Shown: piece after piece, positions 1-8,399 of the stretch
How positions within the stretch are numbered: the stretch's first letter is position 1
Layout: each line of letters opens with the position of its first letter
Assembly (NCBI RefSeq): GCF_000243115.2
Contig: NZ_CP007035.1
Span: 1,426,001-1,490,000, forward strand
DNA from: Niabella soli DSM 19437
Lineage (GTDB): Bacteria; Bacteroidota; Bacteroidia; Chitinophagales; Chitinophagaceae
Length of the DNA: 64,000 bases
Direction: 5' to 3'
The notes under the pieces: model-generated
Database searches by the model: none
Told to the model about the DNA's origin: nothing
The model's input: only the letters and a program-made list of their open reading frames with translations
Translations under genes and position numbers: made by a program

Positions 1-66
1 CAAACTTTTAAAAACAATAAACGGTCCATTGAAAAATGGCTCAGGAGCAAAGGATATATTGAGTAA
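1..66 (+). CDS. 3' end of an unidentified CDS (possible toxin partner)
   Basis: Frame 1 is open from the window edge for 21 codons and ends in a TAA that overlaps the ATG of the next gene (TAATG). The residues end in ...SIEKWLRSKGYIE. The coupling to an XRE regulator is the layout of toxin-antitoxin operons, so a small toxin is a fair guess, but the tail is too short to identify a family. Confidence 0.45.
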   Translation, partial: QTFKNNKRSIEKWLRSKGYIE

Positions 67-590
67 TGCAAAAAGCATTTGATATAGAACAGTTGGTAGA
101 AGCAGGCGCCATTACCAATGAGCTGGATTACGAGCGGGCCATGATAGCCGATCGTAAGCTGCGCCTGCTGGCAAAAGAAAGCGTGCATTTTAAAAAAATG
201 CGAAGCCGGTTACGCAATTTAATTGCGGCGTATGAAAAAAAGGAATGGAACAAACAGACCGTAGCCGATACCGCTAAACTGGCCGAATCAGAAAGGATCT
301 TTATTGAAAACAGGAAGACCCGCATTAAAAAGGAACTAAAAGCACTCGATCTTACACAAGAGCAGCTGGCTGCCATTTTGGGTCATAAAAGCAAAACCCA
401 TATGTCGGAGCTGATCAATGGCGTTAAACCATTTCAGTTGACCGACCTGCTGGTGATCAGCAAGTTGCTGAAGATCGATATGAAAACGCTCATCCCTCCT
501 TTTTTATCCGCTGCAGACAGAACCAAAGTACTGTCGGCGCTACAGCAATTAAATAACCCCAAGTTAGAAAAAAGGGCCTGGGCCTTTTAA
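66..590 (+). CDS. XRE-family HTH protein, probable antitoxin
   Basis: This is a 174-residue protein whose C-terminal half carries an XRE helix-turn-helix at about residues 90-140, visible as LTQEQLAAILGHKSKTHMSE followed by the second helix pair. The N-terminal half is charged and helical (residues 1-85) and may hold the partner-binding surface. Its ATG overlaps the stop of the upstream ORF, implying translational coupling. By analogy with HigBA-like pairs it probably represses its own operon and neutralises the upstream product; this is inferred from layout and the HTH only. It could equally be a solitary transcription regulator. Confidence 0.75.
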   Translation: MQKAFDIEQLVEAGAITNELDYERAMIADRKLRLLAKESVHFKKMRSRLRNLIAAYEKKEWNKQTVADTAKLAESERIFIENRKTRIKKELKALDLTQEQLAAILGHKSKTHMSELINGVKPFQLTDLLVISKLLKIDMKTLIPPFLSAADRTKVLSALQQLNNPKLEKRAWAF

Positions 591-597
591 CAGGCCC
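568..597 (-). terminator. Possible intrinsic terminator spanning the XRE stop codon
   Basis: The stem GGGCCTG/CAGGCCC (574-580 with 591-597) surrounds the TAA of the preceding gene. A T6 run follows the stem only on the minus strand, so it would stop minus-strand transcripts. On the plus strand it may simply stabilise the mRNA end. Confidence 0.35.
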
Positions 598-674
598 GTA
601 CAAACAGATAACAACAATGTAAAACACACGTCAGTTACCGTATTTTACGTATCTTCAAAGTCGTTATTAACGCT

Positions 675-682
675 TAAATTTG
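675..682 (+). promoter_or_regulatory. Candidate Bacteroidota -7 box
   Basis: TAAATTTG matches the Bacteroidota consensus TAnnTTTG and lies just before the ATG at 688. It would give a very short or leaderless transcript. No convincing -33 TTG element was seen at the right spacing. Confidence 0.3.
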
Positions 683-687
683 AACCT

Positions 688-1101
688 ATGATAAATGACA
701 AAAGAATACATCAGGGCCGAAATGTAAAACGCTTCCGTGAAATGCTGGGTATAAAGCAGGATGCCCTTGCCTATGAGCTTGGGGATGATTGGAACCAGCA
801 AAAAATTTCCCTGCTGGAACAAAAAGAAACCATTGATGCACCCCTGCTTCAACAGATCTCCGATGCACTAAAAATACCGGTGGAAGCGATACAGAATTTT
901 GATGAGGAACAAGCGGTGAATGTAATAGCAAATACATTTGGTGATAATGCTTGCGTAGGAAATCCTAATTCTACTTTTAACTTCAATCCTATTGAAGAAT
1001 TAAAAAAATTACATGAAGAAAAAATCGCTTTGTTTGAACGAATGCTAGAAGAAAAAGATGAGATGATGGCCGAGTTAAAAAAACTAATACCGGCAAAGTA
1101 A
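688..1101 (+). CDS. XRE-family transcriptional regulator with C-terminal coiled coil
   Basis: This 137-residue protein has an N-terminal XRE helix-turn-helix (about residues 8-65, GRNVKRFREMLGIKQDALAY onward) and a C-terminal charged amphipathic helix (residues 100-137, rich in E/K, of the form EELKKLHEEK), probably a dimerising coiled coil. This architecture is common in Bacteroidota and usually lacks an assigned target. It lies directly next to the minus-strand restriction-like operon and converges on it, so a role in controlling that operon is possible but not shown. Confidence 0.8.
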   Translation: MINDKRIHQGRNVKRFREMLGIKQDALAYELGDDWNQQKISLLEQKETIDAPLLQQISDALKIPVEAIQNFDEEQAVNVIANTFGDNACVGNPNSTFNFNPIEELKKLHEEKIALFERMLEEKDEMMAELKKLIPAK

Positions 1102-1111
1102 TTTTTTATTA

Positions 1112-1235
1112 GGGCGTGCCCCGGCCCGGCCAGCACACAAAAGCAACACACAGCCGGGGTCGGGCTATCCGCTATATCTTTTGCTCCGTTGCACTCCACA
1201 AAAGGATGCTGCTGCTATCCCTCACGCGGGGGGAA
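1112..1235 (-). ncRNA. Structured Bacteroidota interspersed repeat (Flavo-1-like), copy 1
   Basis: Read on the minus strand it begins GCGTGAGGGATAGCAGC, contains ATAGCGGATAGCCCGAC and ends in GGGGCACGCCC. These segments recur in the same order at 8133-8250 on the opposite strand. The motif order recalls a very abundant structured element of Bacteroidota genomes that I associate with the Flavo-1 RNA family; that name is from memory and needs a covariance search. It lies downstream of the restriction-like operon in the same orientation, so it could form part of its 3' UTR. Confidence 0.45.
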
Positions 1236-1359
1236 AAGTAATTAGAGGGCAAATGTTTAGGGAGCTTATATCCCCACCAAAGAGAACTCCAGTTTTTTCA
1301 ATTTGCAGATAACCGATTCGGAGATTTCGATAAGGATTTCATGTGGGTAAGTTCCTTTT

Positions 1360-2337
1360 TTAACTGTTGCAAAATAATATTGAATCGCGAAAATGAATGG
1401 TGTTAACAGGAGTAATTTCTGATAAATCTGATTTATAGTGGACGTCAAAGACGTTATTCGGAATATGAATTTGTTCAATTTTTTCAATATCCTGATGCCT
1501 GTAAAATCGTAATGATTGTTTGGCAATTTCATAATCAAATTTTATTCCAATAGAGTGTTCTAAGGAATTTGCAAGCGTTTTACATACAAGACCATTTAAT
1601 TTATCTATTTGCTTACAGTCATTGCCGATTTTCTCTGAAATACTGTTTATTAATTGCTGAATATCTATACCTAAGTTATGTTGCCTTACAAATATGGAGG
1701 CAATCAAAACTTGAGAATCCGGTGGCGGATTTAGCTGTTCGGACGAGAAAGAATGCTTGCGTTCAAAAATAGAACTACTTTTAACTTCTATTCTTTCTCT
1801 TCCCGCATTGAAATCAAATTTTTCTTCGGGCATGCTGTGCCAATAATTTAAAAGCGTTTGCGGACTCTTTGCATTATCAATCAAAAACAACTCCGCCCAA
1901 AGCCCGTTCACGGTGTTTGTTGGTATATCTGCTAATGTTTTAAATATTTCAACAAATCTTTTCAAAGAATCAACAACTTGCTGTTGCGTAGGGCTTTTAC
2001 CAATAGCCTTCACAAGAGTTTCCGATATTCTTAAAAAGTACTCCAGCAAATTTCTGTCAGCACTTCTAAAAGTAATTACTGTAAAAGTCTGTAGTCTGCT
2101 TCTGCCATTTTCTGAAATTTTACACTCAATATTTTGTTCAAGCTGTAAGTATTTCAGACGGAAATTTTTCAGACTACTATCTTTTATTCGTTTAGTAACA
2201 GACAGCAATAAAACTGCATTGCCCTCAACGTCTATAGCAATTCTAAATTCTGGATATTCGGGAATGGCAATAGCATTGAAAACTTTGTTGTCGCTTTCGG
2301 GAATTGAAAGGGCATCGTATAGCTCAATTAAATTCAT
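1360..2337 (-). CDS. PD-(D/E)XK motif protein (DUF4420-like), restriction-like system nuclease
   Basis: This 325-residue protein is the last gene of the five-gene defence operon. Near residues 185-195 a PD-(D/E)XK nuclease core is visible: an acidic residue in KFDFNAG followed by the E-x-K signature in RERIEVKSSS. The size and flanks fit the DUF4420/'PD-(D/E)XK motif protein' family, which accompanies Z1-domain and MutL/MORC-like ATPases in restriction systems (Iyer, Abhiman and Aravind 2008). It is presumably the DNA-cleaving subunit. Its ATG overlaps the Z1 gene stop (ATGA), so the two are translationally coupled. Confidence 0.85.
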   Translation of the reverse strand: MNLIELYDALSIPESDNKVFNAIAIPEYPEFRIAIDVEGNAVLLLSVTKRIKDSSLKNFRLKYLQLEQNIECKISENGRSRLQTFTVITFRSADRNLLEYFLRISETLVKAIGKSPTQQQVVDSLKRFVEIFKTLADIPTNTVNGLWAELFLIDNAKSPQTLLNYWHSMPEEKFDFNAGRERIEVKSSSIFERKHSFSSEQLNPPPDSQVLIASIFVRQHNLGIDIQQLINSISEKIGNDCKQIDKLNGLVCKTLANSLEHSIGIKFDYEIAKQSLRFYRHQDIEKIEQIHIPNNVFDVHYKSDLSEITPVNTIHFRDSILFCNS

Positions 2338-4550
2338 ACTTGCCTGATTATGTCTGTGCCGATATGTTCAGGAATCCAAATTGCAAGTGTAGGAACTCTT
2401 GTAAATTCTGTATCTCTTATATTCAGCAAGTGAATTTGAATAGTCAATAAATCATCTTCCCTAATTTCTGAATCGCCCGGGTAGATTACTTCGCCTGTTC
2501 TTGGGTTTCGTCCTTGAAAAAGCTGCTGTATTTCTTGGTTTCTGTCAAGCCTACGAGTTCTTCCTGTCCAATTATCAATGGAGTTAGCACTCATCAAATA
2601 AACCAAACATTCATCGTCTGGATGTTCTTCAATATATCCTTTTAAAATACCACGCAAACTTGAATAGGTTGCGGAATCACTTTCTCTTGTGTAACGTAGC
2701 TTATTTAGCAAATGCTCCAAACAGTCTTTGATCGTAATTCTTGCAACCAAATGCTTTTGTTCCTCAGTTCGGTTTGCGTGTCCCACATCTTGTGTAAAGT
2801 TTGCAGAAATTGATTGTAGAAATGCAAAAAGAGCTTCTCTGTTTATGTCAATAAGTTCTTCTGTGTCGTGTGGTGCGTTTATTCTAAACCAGTCGTTACC
2901 AAACGTATCTCTGTCCAAATCATCATAAATAACTGCCCGTCTTGTTAGATTGAGCATTTGGTCTAATACTGCTTCTCTGTGCCAATTATTCAAGTGCTTG
3001 TTGTTAAGGTCAAACTCTAAAAGTCTGTTTCTTACATCTTCTTCGTGCTCAACAATGAAATTGTAAAAATCAATTGTTACTTGGCCAAGATAAACACGAC
3101 AAAAACCCAAGTAATTTCTTTTGTATCCAAAAAACCTTGCTCGCTGTTGAATAGCATCAACATTTCCTGCTCCGATATTTCTCGGCATATAAGTAACGGT
3201 CAATCCGTTAACTGTAAATCCTCTATCCATTGATTGCCCGCCTACTAAAATCCAAGAATATGAATCATTCCAAGGAATCTGCGGTGTTTCACCGTTTCGT
3301 GAGTTCACCTCTACAAGTTGCGTGTATTTTATTGCGTGAATCAAATTAGTTCCTGTCAAATCTTGAAACGGTTGTAAGTTTGAAACCGTTTGACGTAATT
3401 GATTGTATGAAGTTTGGAACTCGTTTAATAATTCTTGTTTTTCATCGTTGCCATTTCCGGACAACAGCCTTTGCCAACTATTACAAGTGTTACGAATCCA
3501 ATTTGTAAAATCGCTATGATCGCCCTGTAATCTTGAAGGGTGAACAAGCATTGTTCTGTTTCTTTGACCTTTATTTATTTTCCCTGCAACAACGCCTAGA
3601 AAGAAAATTCGCAAAGCACTTTTCAGGCTTTCTGGAATTTCAAACAACTGATTATTATTTGTTGAAATTTCGTTGGCTGGAATTTCTGCAACTAAGTTCG
3701 GATTATTCCTAAAAAACTCAATTCCGCCTATGTATTCTTGCCCGGGCGTTAATAACCGAATGAAATTTGGCGAAAGTCTATCCATAATATTAATGAATAG
3801 ATTTGCTTGCGGTGTTGCCGTATATTGTAAAAATGTATGATGTGGAAAAATAGAACGTAAAGCCGTTATTCTTCTATAAATTGTTGAAACTTGGTTTTCG
3901 GTTAAATTTTCAATATCAATTCCTTGTCTTGCTGCCCACCTTGCTCTTGTGTTCAAACTTGCTTGGTCGCCCTCGTCATCTATTATTAAAGTTGGAACGC
4001 CTTGTAATTTTTGTCCGTGTAGAACGTTTGCCAAATTATTTAAGTGAGCTTGATTTTTCATTACGGTAATGAGCAAGGTTCTATGTTCATCTTCGGGAAA
4101 TGTGTCGTCAGCCCATTGTGCCAAAACCATTTCAATAGTTTCAAAATCTTGCGTTCTACTTGGATTTTGAAGCAAAGTCCATTTTCTATCAAAACGTTTC
4201 TCAAGGTTTAAATCTTCTGATAAACGTTGTGTTGTTTGATTAACCAAGTTGTTTGAAACACCCGCAATTACAACGACGATTTGATAATTGTTATCTTTTG
4301 CCAATGCTGTAAGCGTAGTAAAAGAAAGCGTTTTGCCACTCTGAACGTAACCAATTACAATTCCTGTTTCGTTGTTAGTTACATCATTTGGATTACCACA
4401 AGCTTGCATTATACGAAGCGTCTCATTTAAAACCCGTTCATCGTTTTCAAAACCTTTTCTTTGAAGCAAGCCCAATGTTTCTTCTCCCACAAACGGTTGC
4501 CATTCGCCGTTTGTATTATTATTATCTTGTATTTCAATTATTTCTGTCAT
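2334..4550 (-). CDS. Z1-domain helicase-like ATPase of the defence operon
   Basis: This protein of about 738 residues has superfamily-2-like motifs. Walker A is GYVQSGKT (near residue 70), Walker B is TLIIDDEGD, motif III is QYTATPQ, and late motifs GGQSMDRGFTVNG and QQRARFFGYK include the arginine finger. These are hallmarks of the Z1 domain, found next to MutL/MORC ATPases, PD-(D/E)XK nucleases and DNA methylases. I start it at the ATG at 4550 (MTEIIEIQ), 7 nt after the ATPase stop; an in-frame ATG at 4577 would overlap the upstream gene. Its probable role is ATP-driven remodelling or translocation during restriction. Confidence 0.88.
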   Translation of the reverse strand: MTEIIEIQDNNNTNGEWQPFVGEETLGLLQRKGFENDERVLNETLRIMQACGNPNDVTNNETGIVIGYVQSGKTLSFTTLTALAKDNNYQIVVVIAGVSNNLVNQTTQRLSEDLNLEKRFDRKWTLLQNPSRTQDFETIEMVLAQWADDTFPEDEHRTLLITVMKNQAHLNNLANVLHGQKLQGVPTLIIDDEGDQASLNTRARWAARQGIDIENLTENQVSTIYRRITALRSIFPHHTFLQYTATPQANLFINIMDRLSPNFIRLLTPGQEYIGGIEFFRNNPNLVAEIPANEISTNNNQLFEIPESLKSALRIFFLGVVAGKINKGQRNRTMLVHPSRLQGDHSDFTNWIRNTCNSWQRLLSGNGNDEKQELLNEFQTSYNQLRQTVSNLQPFQDLTGTNLIHAIKYTQLVEVNSRNGETPQIPWNDSYSWILVGGQSMDRGFTVNGLTVTYMPRNIGAGNVDAIQQRARFFGYKRNYLGFCRVYLGQVTIDFYNFIVEHEEDVRNRLLEFDLNNKHLNNWHREAVLDQMLNLTRRAVIYDDLDRDTFGNDWFRINAPHDTEELIDINREALFAFLQSISANFTQDVGHANRTEEQKHLVARITIKDCLEHLLNKLRYTRESDSATYSSLRGILKGYIEEHPDDECLVYLMSANSIDNWTGRTRRLDRNQEIQQLFQGRNPRTGEVIYPGDSEIREDDLLTIQIHLLNIRDTEFTRVPTLAIWIPEHIGTDIIRQV

Positions 4551-4557
4551 AAGTAAC

Positions 4558-6093
4558 TTATTTTGATAAGTTGGCAATTAGTTCATTGAAGTTTCTACGT
4601 ACTTCGCCTTGATTTTTGTAACTGTCTTTTGCAATGATTTCAGAAAGTCCAAAAGCTGCAGCAATACGAAGTATAGGCTCAATTTTGTTTGTATCTGCTC
4701 CTGCAAATTCAACCATAAAGGGGTGGGTAAGTGAAAGTCTAATGCCAATTTGTCTAACAGAAGAATTTCTTACTTTTTCTTTTATGAAGCTGTCGCCAAC
4801 TTCTATTAGCTCAGTTAATGACGGGTCGTAAGACAATTCTATGGAAACTTTCCAATCCGTCTTATTAAATCGTAAATCAAATTCCCGATGTAGCGTTTGT
4901 TCTGTTTTCGTCAAACCTTCTTTTTCGGGTGTTTCAACAGCAGAAACGTTATTGACAACATCTGCAACTGCTTGCGGTGCTTTCTTTTCAAAATCATTAA
5001 CCGTTTCATCAAGAGCTTTAACGGCTGCTTTGTATTCTTTTTCGGTTGCCCTTACTCTGTACTGTTCCGCTTGTTGTAAAAGTGGAAATTCTTTTGAGCT
5101 AATATCATCTTTTAAAAGACGTAAGAAAATATCAAGGTTTTCGTCCCATTGAATACCCTTTTTGGTGAAGTTCACACTAAATCCATCCAGGTGCAACTCT
5201 CCAAAAACCCTTTGATACCGATAACTATTTGGTGCTCCAAAAATAAAATCAGGTCTAAATCCTTCGTCAAAACTTCCTTCAATTACACGTCCTCTTCGGA
5301 ATAAAGCAAATCCCGCTTCTGCTGTCGATGCTTTTTCTCGAATGGCTACAAATCCATGGACACTTAATACTTCTGCAATATCAAAATCAATTTCTTTACG
5401 CCAAAGAATAGGTTCTCCGCTAGGCTCATCGTGTTTTGGAACATTTAAAACGTTGGGATCATTAAATATTAGTTCTTCGCCATTCAAGGTAAGTTTCAAT
5501 ATCCCCTTGCGAATAAATTCGCGATAAATGCTCCGTAAATGGTCTTTTACTTTTGCAACTCCTTTACGTTTTGGAATACGGTTTACATTATATAACTCTA
5601 CTACTGTGTAATGGTGTTTTTTATCGCAAGGTTTCGCCTCGACATCTAATTCCTCCAATTTATCCTCAAATATTTTTTGCATATCAAAGACAACTTTTTT
5701 CACATTGTCTTCTCGTAATGCGGTTGTTGTTACACACCAATTATCTGCAAACCAACAAGCAGCAGACTTCATTCCCATTCCAAATTCTGATAAGCCAGAA
5801 TTATCAGGTGGGACTTCTGCAGCTCTAAATGCTCGTGCGTAGTCGGCTTGGCCAATTCCGCCTGCATTATCCCGGATAGTGATTCTATTTTCAGGTTCAT
5901 TGATTTCCACCCTTACTTCCAGTTGGAAATTTTCTCCTTCAACTTCTTTGATAGCCTTTTCGTTTTTCAAATAGCTATCAATCGCATTGTCAATAAATTC
6001 AGCCAATGCAAACCATGTCTGATACTCTATGTGTTTTAAAACAGAGAGCATAGTAACCTGCGGACGGATGTTTACTTTATTTTGCTGTTTCAT
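4558..6093 (-). CDS. GHKL (MutL/MORC-type) ATP-binding protein of the defence operon
   Basis: This 511-residue protein has an N-terminal Bergerat-fold ATPase: N-box FALAEFIDNAIDSY (about residues 27-40), G1 box IRDNAGGIG and G2 box EFGMGMKSAACWF. The remainder is a helical C-terminal region. Such MutL/MORC-like ATPases are the signature subunit of one class of restriction systems and of Mza-type defence. I chose the ATG at 6093 (MKQQNKVNIRPQ) over the ORF's first codon at 6138 because the latter intrudes 62 nt into the methyltransferase; from 6093 the overlap is 17 nt. ATP-driven dimer closure on DNA is the usual mechanism of the family. Confidence 0.88.
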   Translation of the reverse strand: MKQQNKVNIRPQVTMLSVLKHIEYQTWFALAEFIDNAIDSYLKNEKAIKEVEGENFQLEVRVEINEPENRITIRDNAGGIGQADYARAFRAAEVPPDNSGLSEFGMGMKSAACWFADNWCVTTTALREDNVKKVVFDMQKIFEDKLEELDVEAKPCDKKHHYTVVELYNVNRIPKRKGVAKVKDHLRSIYREFIRKGILKLTLNGEELIFNDPNVLNVPKHDEPSGEPILWRKEIDFDIAEVLSVHGFVAIREKASTAEAGFALFRRGRVIEGSFDEGFRPDFIFGAPNSYRYQRVFGELHLDGFSVNFTKKGIQWDENLDIFLRLLKDDISSKEFPLLQQAEQYRVRATEKEYKAAVKALDETVNDFEKKAPQAVADVVNNVSAVETPEKEGLTKTEQTLHREFDLRFNKTDWKVSIELSYDPSLTELIEVGDSFIKEKVRNSSVRQIGIRLSLTHPFMVEFAGADTNKIEPILRIAAAFGLSEIIAKDSYKNQGEVRRNFNELIANLSK

Positions 6094-7429
6094 TTTGCAA
6101 CATTGAAAATTGCTGTACCTCTTTAGGAGCAGTACCATTCAATTTTTTGGGCTCTTGTTTTTCATACAAAAGTTGTTCAGCTATCAATTTCACAATTTTC
6201 GAATTTACTGCATTACCCAAAGCCTTGAATGCCGTAGTGTCGTTTGAAGGCAATTCCAAACCCTCTAATGATTGCAGTTTCAAGGCTTCGTCTTTTGTGA
6301 TGTATCGTTTTTGCCAACCGATAATGGGAATTTGTGTATTAGTGCAAACAAGTGAGGGGAAAAAATCAACTTTTTTTATCCTTATTCCTGACGCTCTGAA
6401 CTGTAAAATATAATCATTAATTTTTCTTTTACCGTCACCAACATTCCATTCCAATTTTTGCCAACTCTGTGAATCATACTTTGCAATTTCTTTCACAACA
6501 TCTTGTACATATTTTTTATTGTCTTGGTAAAATCCCCTACTGTGTCTGATATAACTACGTTTCCAATTGGGAAATGCCTTTTCAACTCTTGAATAACTTG
6601 GCATATTAATTCGCTGTTGATCTTTGGTCATGCCTTTCAAAGCAATTCCGAAATTGCCTTTGAACTCACCTAACTCAATTGCAGAAAGTTTGAAAGGATA
6701 GGAAGTCTCAAAGGGATATGTCGCTCCGAATTCCATACCCCAAACAGGAAACCCCGGTAATTTTGTGTCTTTCGGAATTTGTTCAATGAAACGTTGCCAC
6801 AGTTTTATACACTCTTGGTTTGCTTTTGGAAGTGCTTTAAATTTAGCAGGATGTTCTTCAACGAATTGGTGAATATCAATCAAAGAAGTCTTTTGTTCGT
6901 CAATTTCTTTGAATGAAAAATGCTCAAGACCTACCAGAGAACCAACAATGAAAATTCTTTTACGATGTTGTGGAATTCCAAAATCTTGTGGCGAATAAAC
7001 TTCATGCTCAACTTCATACCCCAACTTCGTAAGTTCGGAATGCATATAGTTCCATGTTGCTTCGTTATCATGCTGTCGAATGAACGGAACATTTTCAAGA
7101 ATGAAAAATTTTGGCTTACGGTGTGCAAGAATTTTTACAATCTCATCAAATAAAGTCCCTCTCTCTTCGTCTTCTCTGCCTTTTTGCTTTCCCGCTTTAC
7201 TAAATGGCTGACACGGAAAACCTGCGCAAAGGATATCGTGTTCAGGAATGCTGTCAATGTCGTGATCAACTATTTTTCTAATATCACCTTTCGGTTCAAT
7301 TCCCCAGTTTGTTTTATAAACCTCACGTAATGTCTGGCTAAGTTCACTTGCAAAAACGCACTCATGTCCAAGTTCGTGTAACGCCTTATGAAAGCCTCCA
7401 AGCCCTGCAAATAAATCTATAAATTTCAT
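6077..7429 (-). CDS. DNA (cytosine-5) methyltransferase of the restriction-like operon
   Basis: This 450-residue protein has the full set of m5C-methylase motifs: motif I DLFAGLGG, motif IV GFPCQPFSKAG with the catalytic Cys, motif VI LENV, motif VIII IPQHRKRIF and a C-terminal motif X around ALGNAVNSKIV. The target-recognition region lies between residues 200 and 370. It is the modification component that would mark self DNA. It lies second in the operon, 59 nt after the small first gene, and overlaps the GHKL ATPase gene. The recognition sequence cannot be read from the protein. Confidence 0.93.
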   Translation of the reverse strand: MKFIDLFAGLGGFHKALHELGHECVFASELSQTLREVYKTNWGIEPKGDIRKIVDHDIDSIPEHDILCAGFPCQPFSKAGKQKGREDEERGTLFDEIVKILAHRKPKFFILENVPFIRQHDNEATWNYMHSELTKLGYEVEHEVYSPQDFGIPQHRKRIFIVGSLVGLEHFSFKEIDEQKTSLIDIHQFVEEHPAKFKALPKANQECIKLWQRFIEQIPKDTKLPGFPVWGMEFGATYPFETSYPFKLSAIELGEFKGNFGIALKGMTKDQQRINMPSYSRVEKAFPNWKRSYIRHSRGFYQDNKKYVQDVVKEIAKYDSQSWQKLEWNVGDGKRKINDYILQFRASGIRIKKVDFFPSLVCTNTQIPIIGWQKRYITKDEALKLQSLEGLELPSNDTTAFKALGNAVNSKIVKLIAEQLLYEKQEPKKLNGTAPKEVQQFSMLQNETAK

Positions 7430-7488
7430 TAATTCTATTTAATAATCAATTTTCATCAAAATCCAATAGCGAGTCGTTCGATGAGGTG

Positions 7489-7836
7489 TTAAAGAGTTTT
7501 TATAGACTGTTTTATATGGTTCGCCATTTCTTTCAAGCGTCGTTTATCATCTACAAATTCCTCAAATATTTCTTTATCTAATTTGCTATAAGAGCTCATT
7601 CCCCTCCCGTTATGTGTTGGATCAATCGCCAAAAAATTAGAGAGTTTTAAACTTACTCCGTTGGGATTCCTAAATTTTTCAGTGTCTGGTCTGTCCATAA
7701 ATAATGGTAAAGCATTAAGCACCTCTGAAAGTTCAATGATCTTAGGATTTTTTGCATCGATAGAACCTCTATTGGAATCAAAATAAAGTTCTAATGCTAA
7801 TATAATTTCGGTTCTATGCCACTTTGGATTTTTCAT
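7489..7836 (-). CDS. Small protein resembling the N-terminal domain of HNH/McrA-type endonucleases
   Basis: This 115-residue protein is first in the defence operon. The pattern RTEIILALELYF, then FRNPNGVSLKLSNFLAIDP, then GRGMSSYSKLDKEIFEEFVD, looks like the domain found at the N-terminus of many HNH endonucleases of the McrA type. Here the ORF stops at the end of that domain and no HNH motif follows in any nearby frame. It is therefore either a free-standing DNA-binding or specificity subunit or the remnant of a longer nuclease. The family resemblance is from memory; its function in this operon is unknown. Confidence 0.7.
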   Translation of the reverse strand: MKNPKWHRTEIILALELYFDSNRGSIDAKNPKIIELSEVLNALPLFMDRPDTEKFRNPNGVSLKLSNFLAIDPTHNGRGMSSYSKLDKEIFEEFVDDKRRLKEMANHIKQSIKTL

Positions 7837-8132
7837 AAAATAAAATCAAATTAATGATACTTGCATATTCATACAGCTCATTGGTTATTAATGCAAATAG
7901 CGCTAGCAGCAGCAGGGCTAAAATATAACATTTTTTGCACATTTTCATTCTTCCGCTAACCTACAAATGCCTATTAATGATTTTTTATATCAAATTTTAT
8001 ATTTTCCTCTGGATTCTGCTTACGGAAAACCATAATCGACCAATATTTCCTATTCTTAAGTTTGCCCTGCCACACTGACAATTACAAAATAAAAAAGCCG
8101 GGTTGGTTTCAATTTTGTTGTTAACGGGTGCC

Positions 8133-8250
8133 CGCGTGAGGGATAGCAGCGGATACCCCGCTGAAGCTCTTGTGCGGTGGGTACCGCGGCTGAGTATAAG
8201 CGGATAGCCCGGCCGTGTCCTGGCCTGGTGTAGCGGGCTGGGGGCACGCC
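8133..8250 (+). ncRNA. Structured Bacteroidota interspersed repeat (Flavo-1-like), copy 2
   Basis: It begins GCGTGAGGGATAGCAGCGG, contains AGCGGATAGCCCGGCC and ends GGGGGCACGCC, as in the copy at 1112-1235 but on the other strand. Together the two copies bracket the restriction-like operon and point outward. The stretch 7837-8132 between the operon start and this element is AT-rich and shows no gene; it should hold the operon promoter, though I could not single one out. Confidence 0.45.
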
Positions 8251-8384
8251 AAAAAAATTACCGCCCTGCCAAACTGCGCAGCAGCGCCTATGATAAACCA
8301 GGTGTTGCCAACAAGGAAACCATCAAAAACCTGTCTATAGAAAACCACGCATATTTGGAGCGGCATAGCAATGAGATACAGTAA
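8244..8384 (+). pseudogene. Short coding-like remnant (repeat family R2, copy 1)
   Basis: Directly after the structured repeat an open frame reads ARQKNYRPAKLRSSAYDKPG and continues through KETIKNL to a TAA at 8382. A related but more decayed stretch lies at 21390-21512, sharing GCACGCC, GCGCCTAT and GAAACCATCAAAA in order. No start codon or known domain was found. It looks like the 3' end of an older gene copied around the genome. Confidence 0.3.
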
Positions 8385-8399
8385 GCGATACTTTAATGA

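Noticed and set aside
849-1199. Minus-strand ORF of 116 residues opposite the second XRE gene
   Set aside because: It is antisense to a well-supported gene and to the structured repeat; the composition (Cys/Ser-rich) looks non-coding.
1266-1538. 90-residue minus-strand ORF overlapping the PD-(D/E)XK gene end
   Set aside because: It overlaps the nuclease gene in another frame, and its tail lies in repeat-like sequence; no domain seen.
1360-7836. DISARM or BREX system
   Set aside because: No PglZ, BrxC, DrmA/B or PLD-type subunits are present; the subunits instead match the MutL/Z1 class.
8121-8366. ORFs over the structured repeat at 8133-8250
   Set aside because: They run through the conserved repeat and have no recognisable domain; the signal is explained by the repeat itself.
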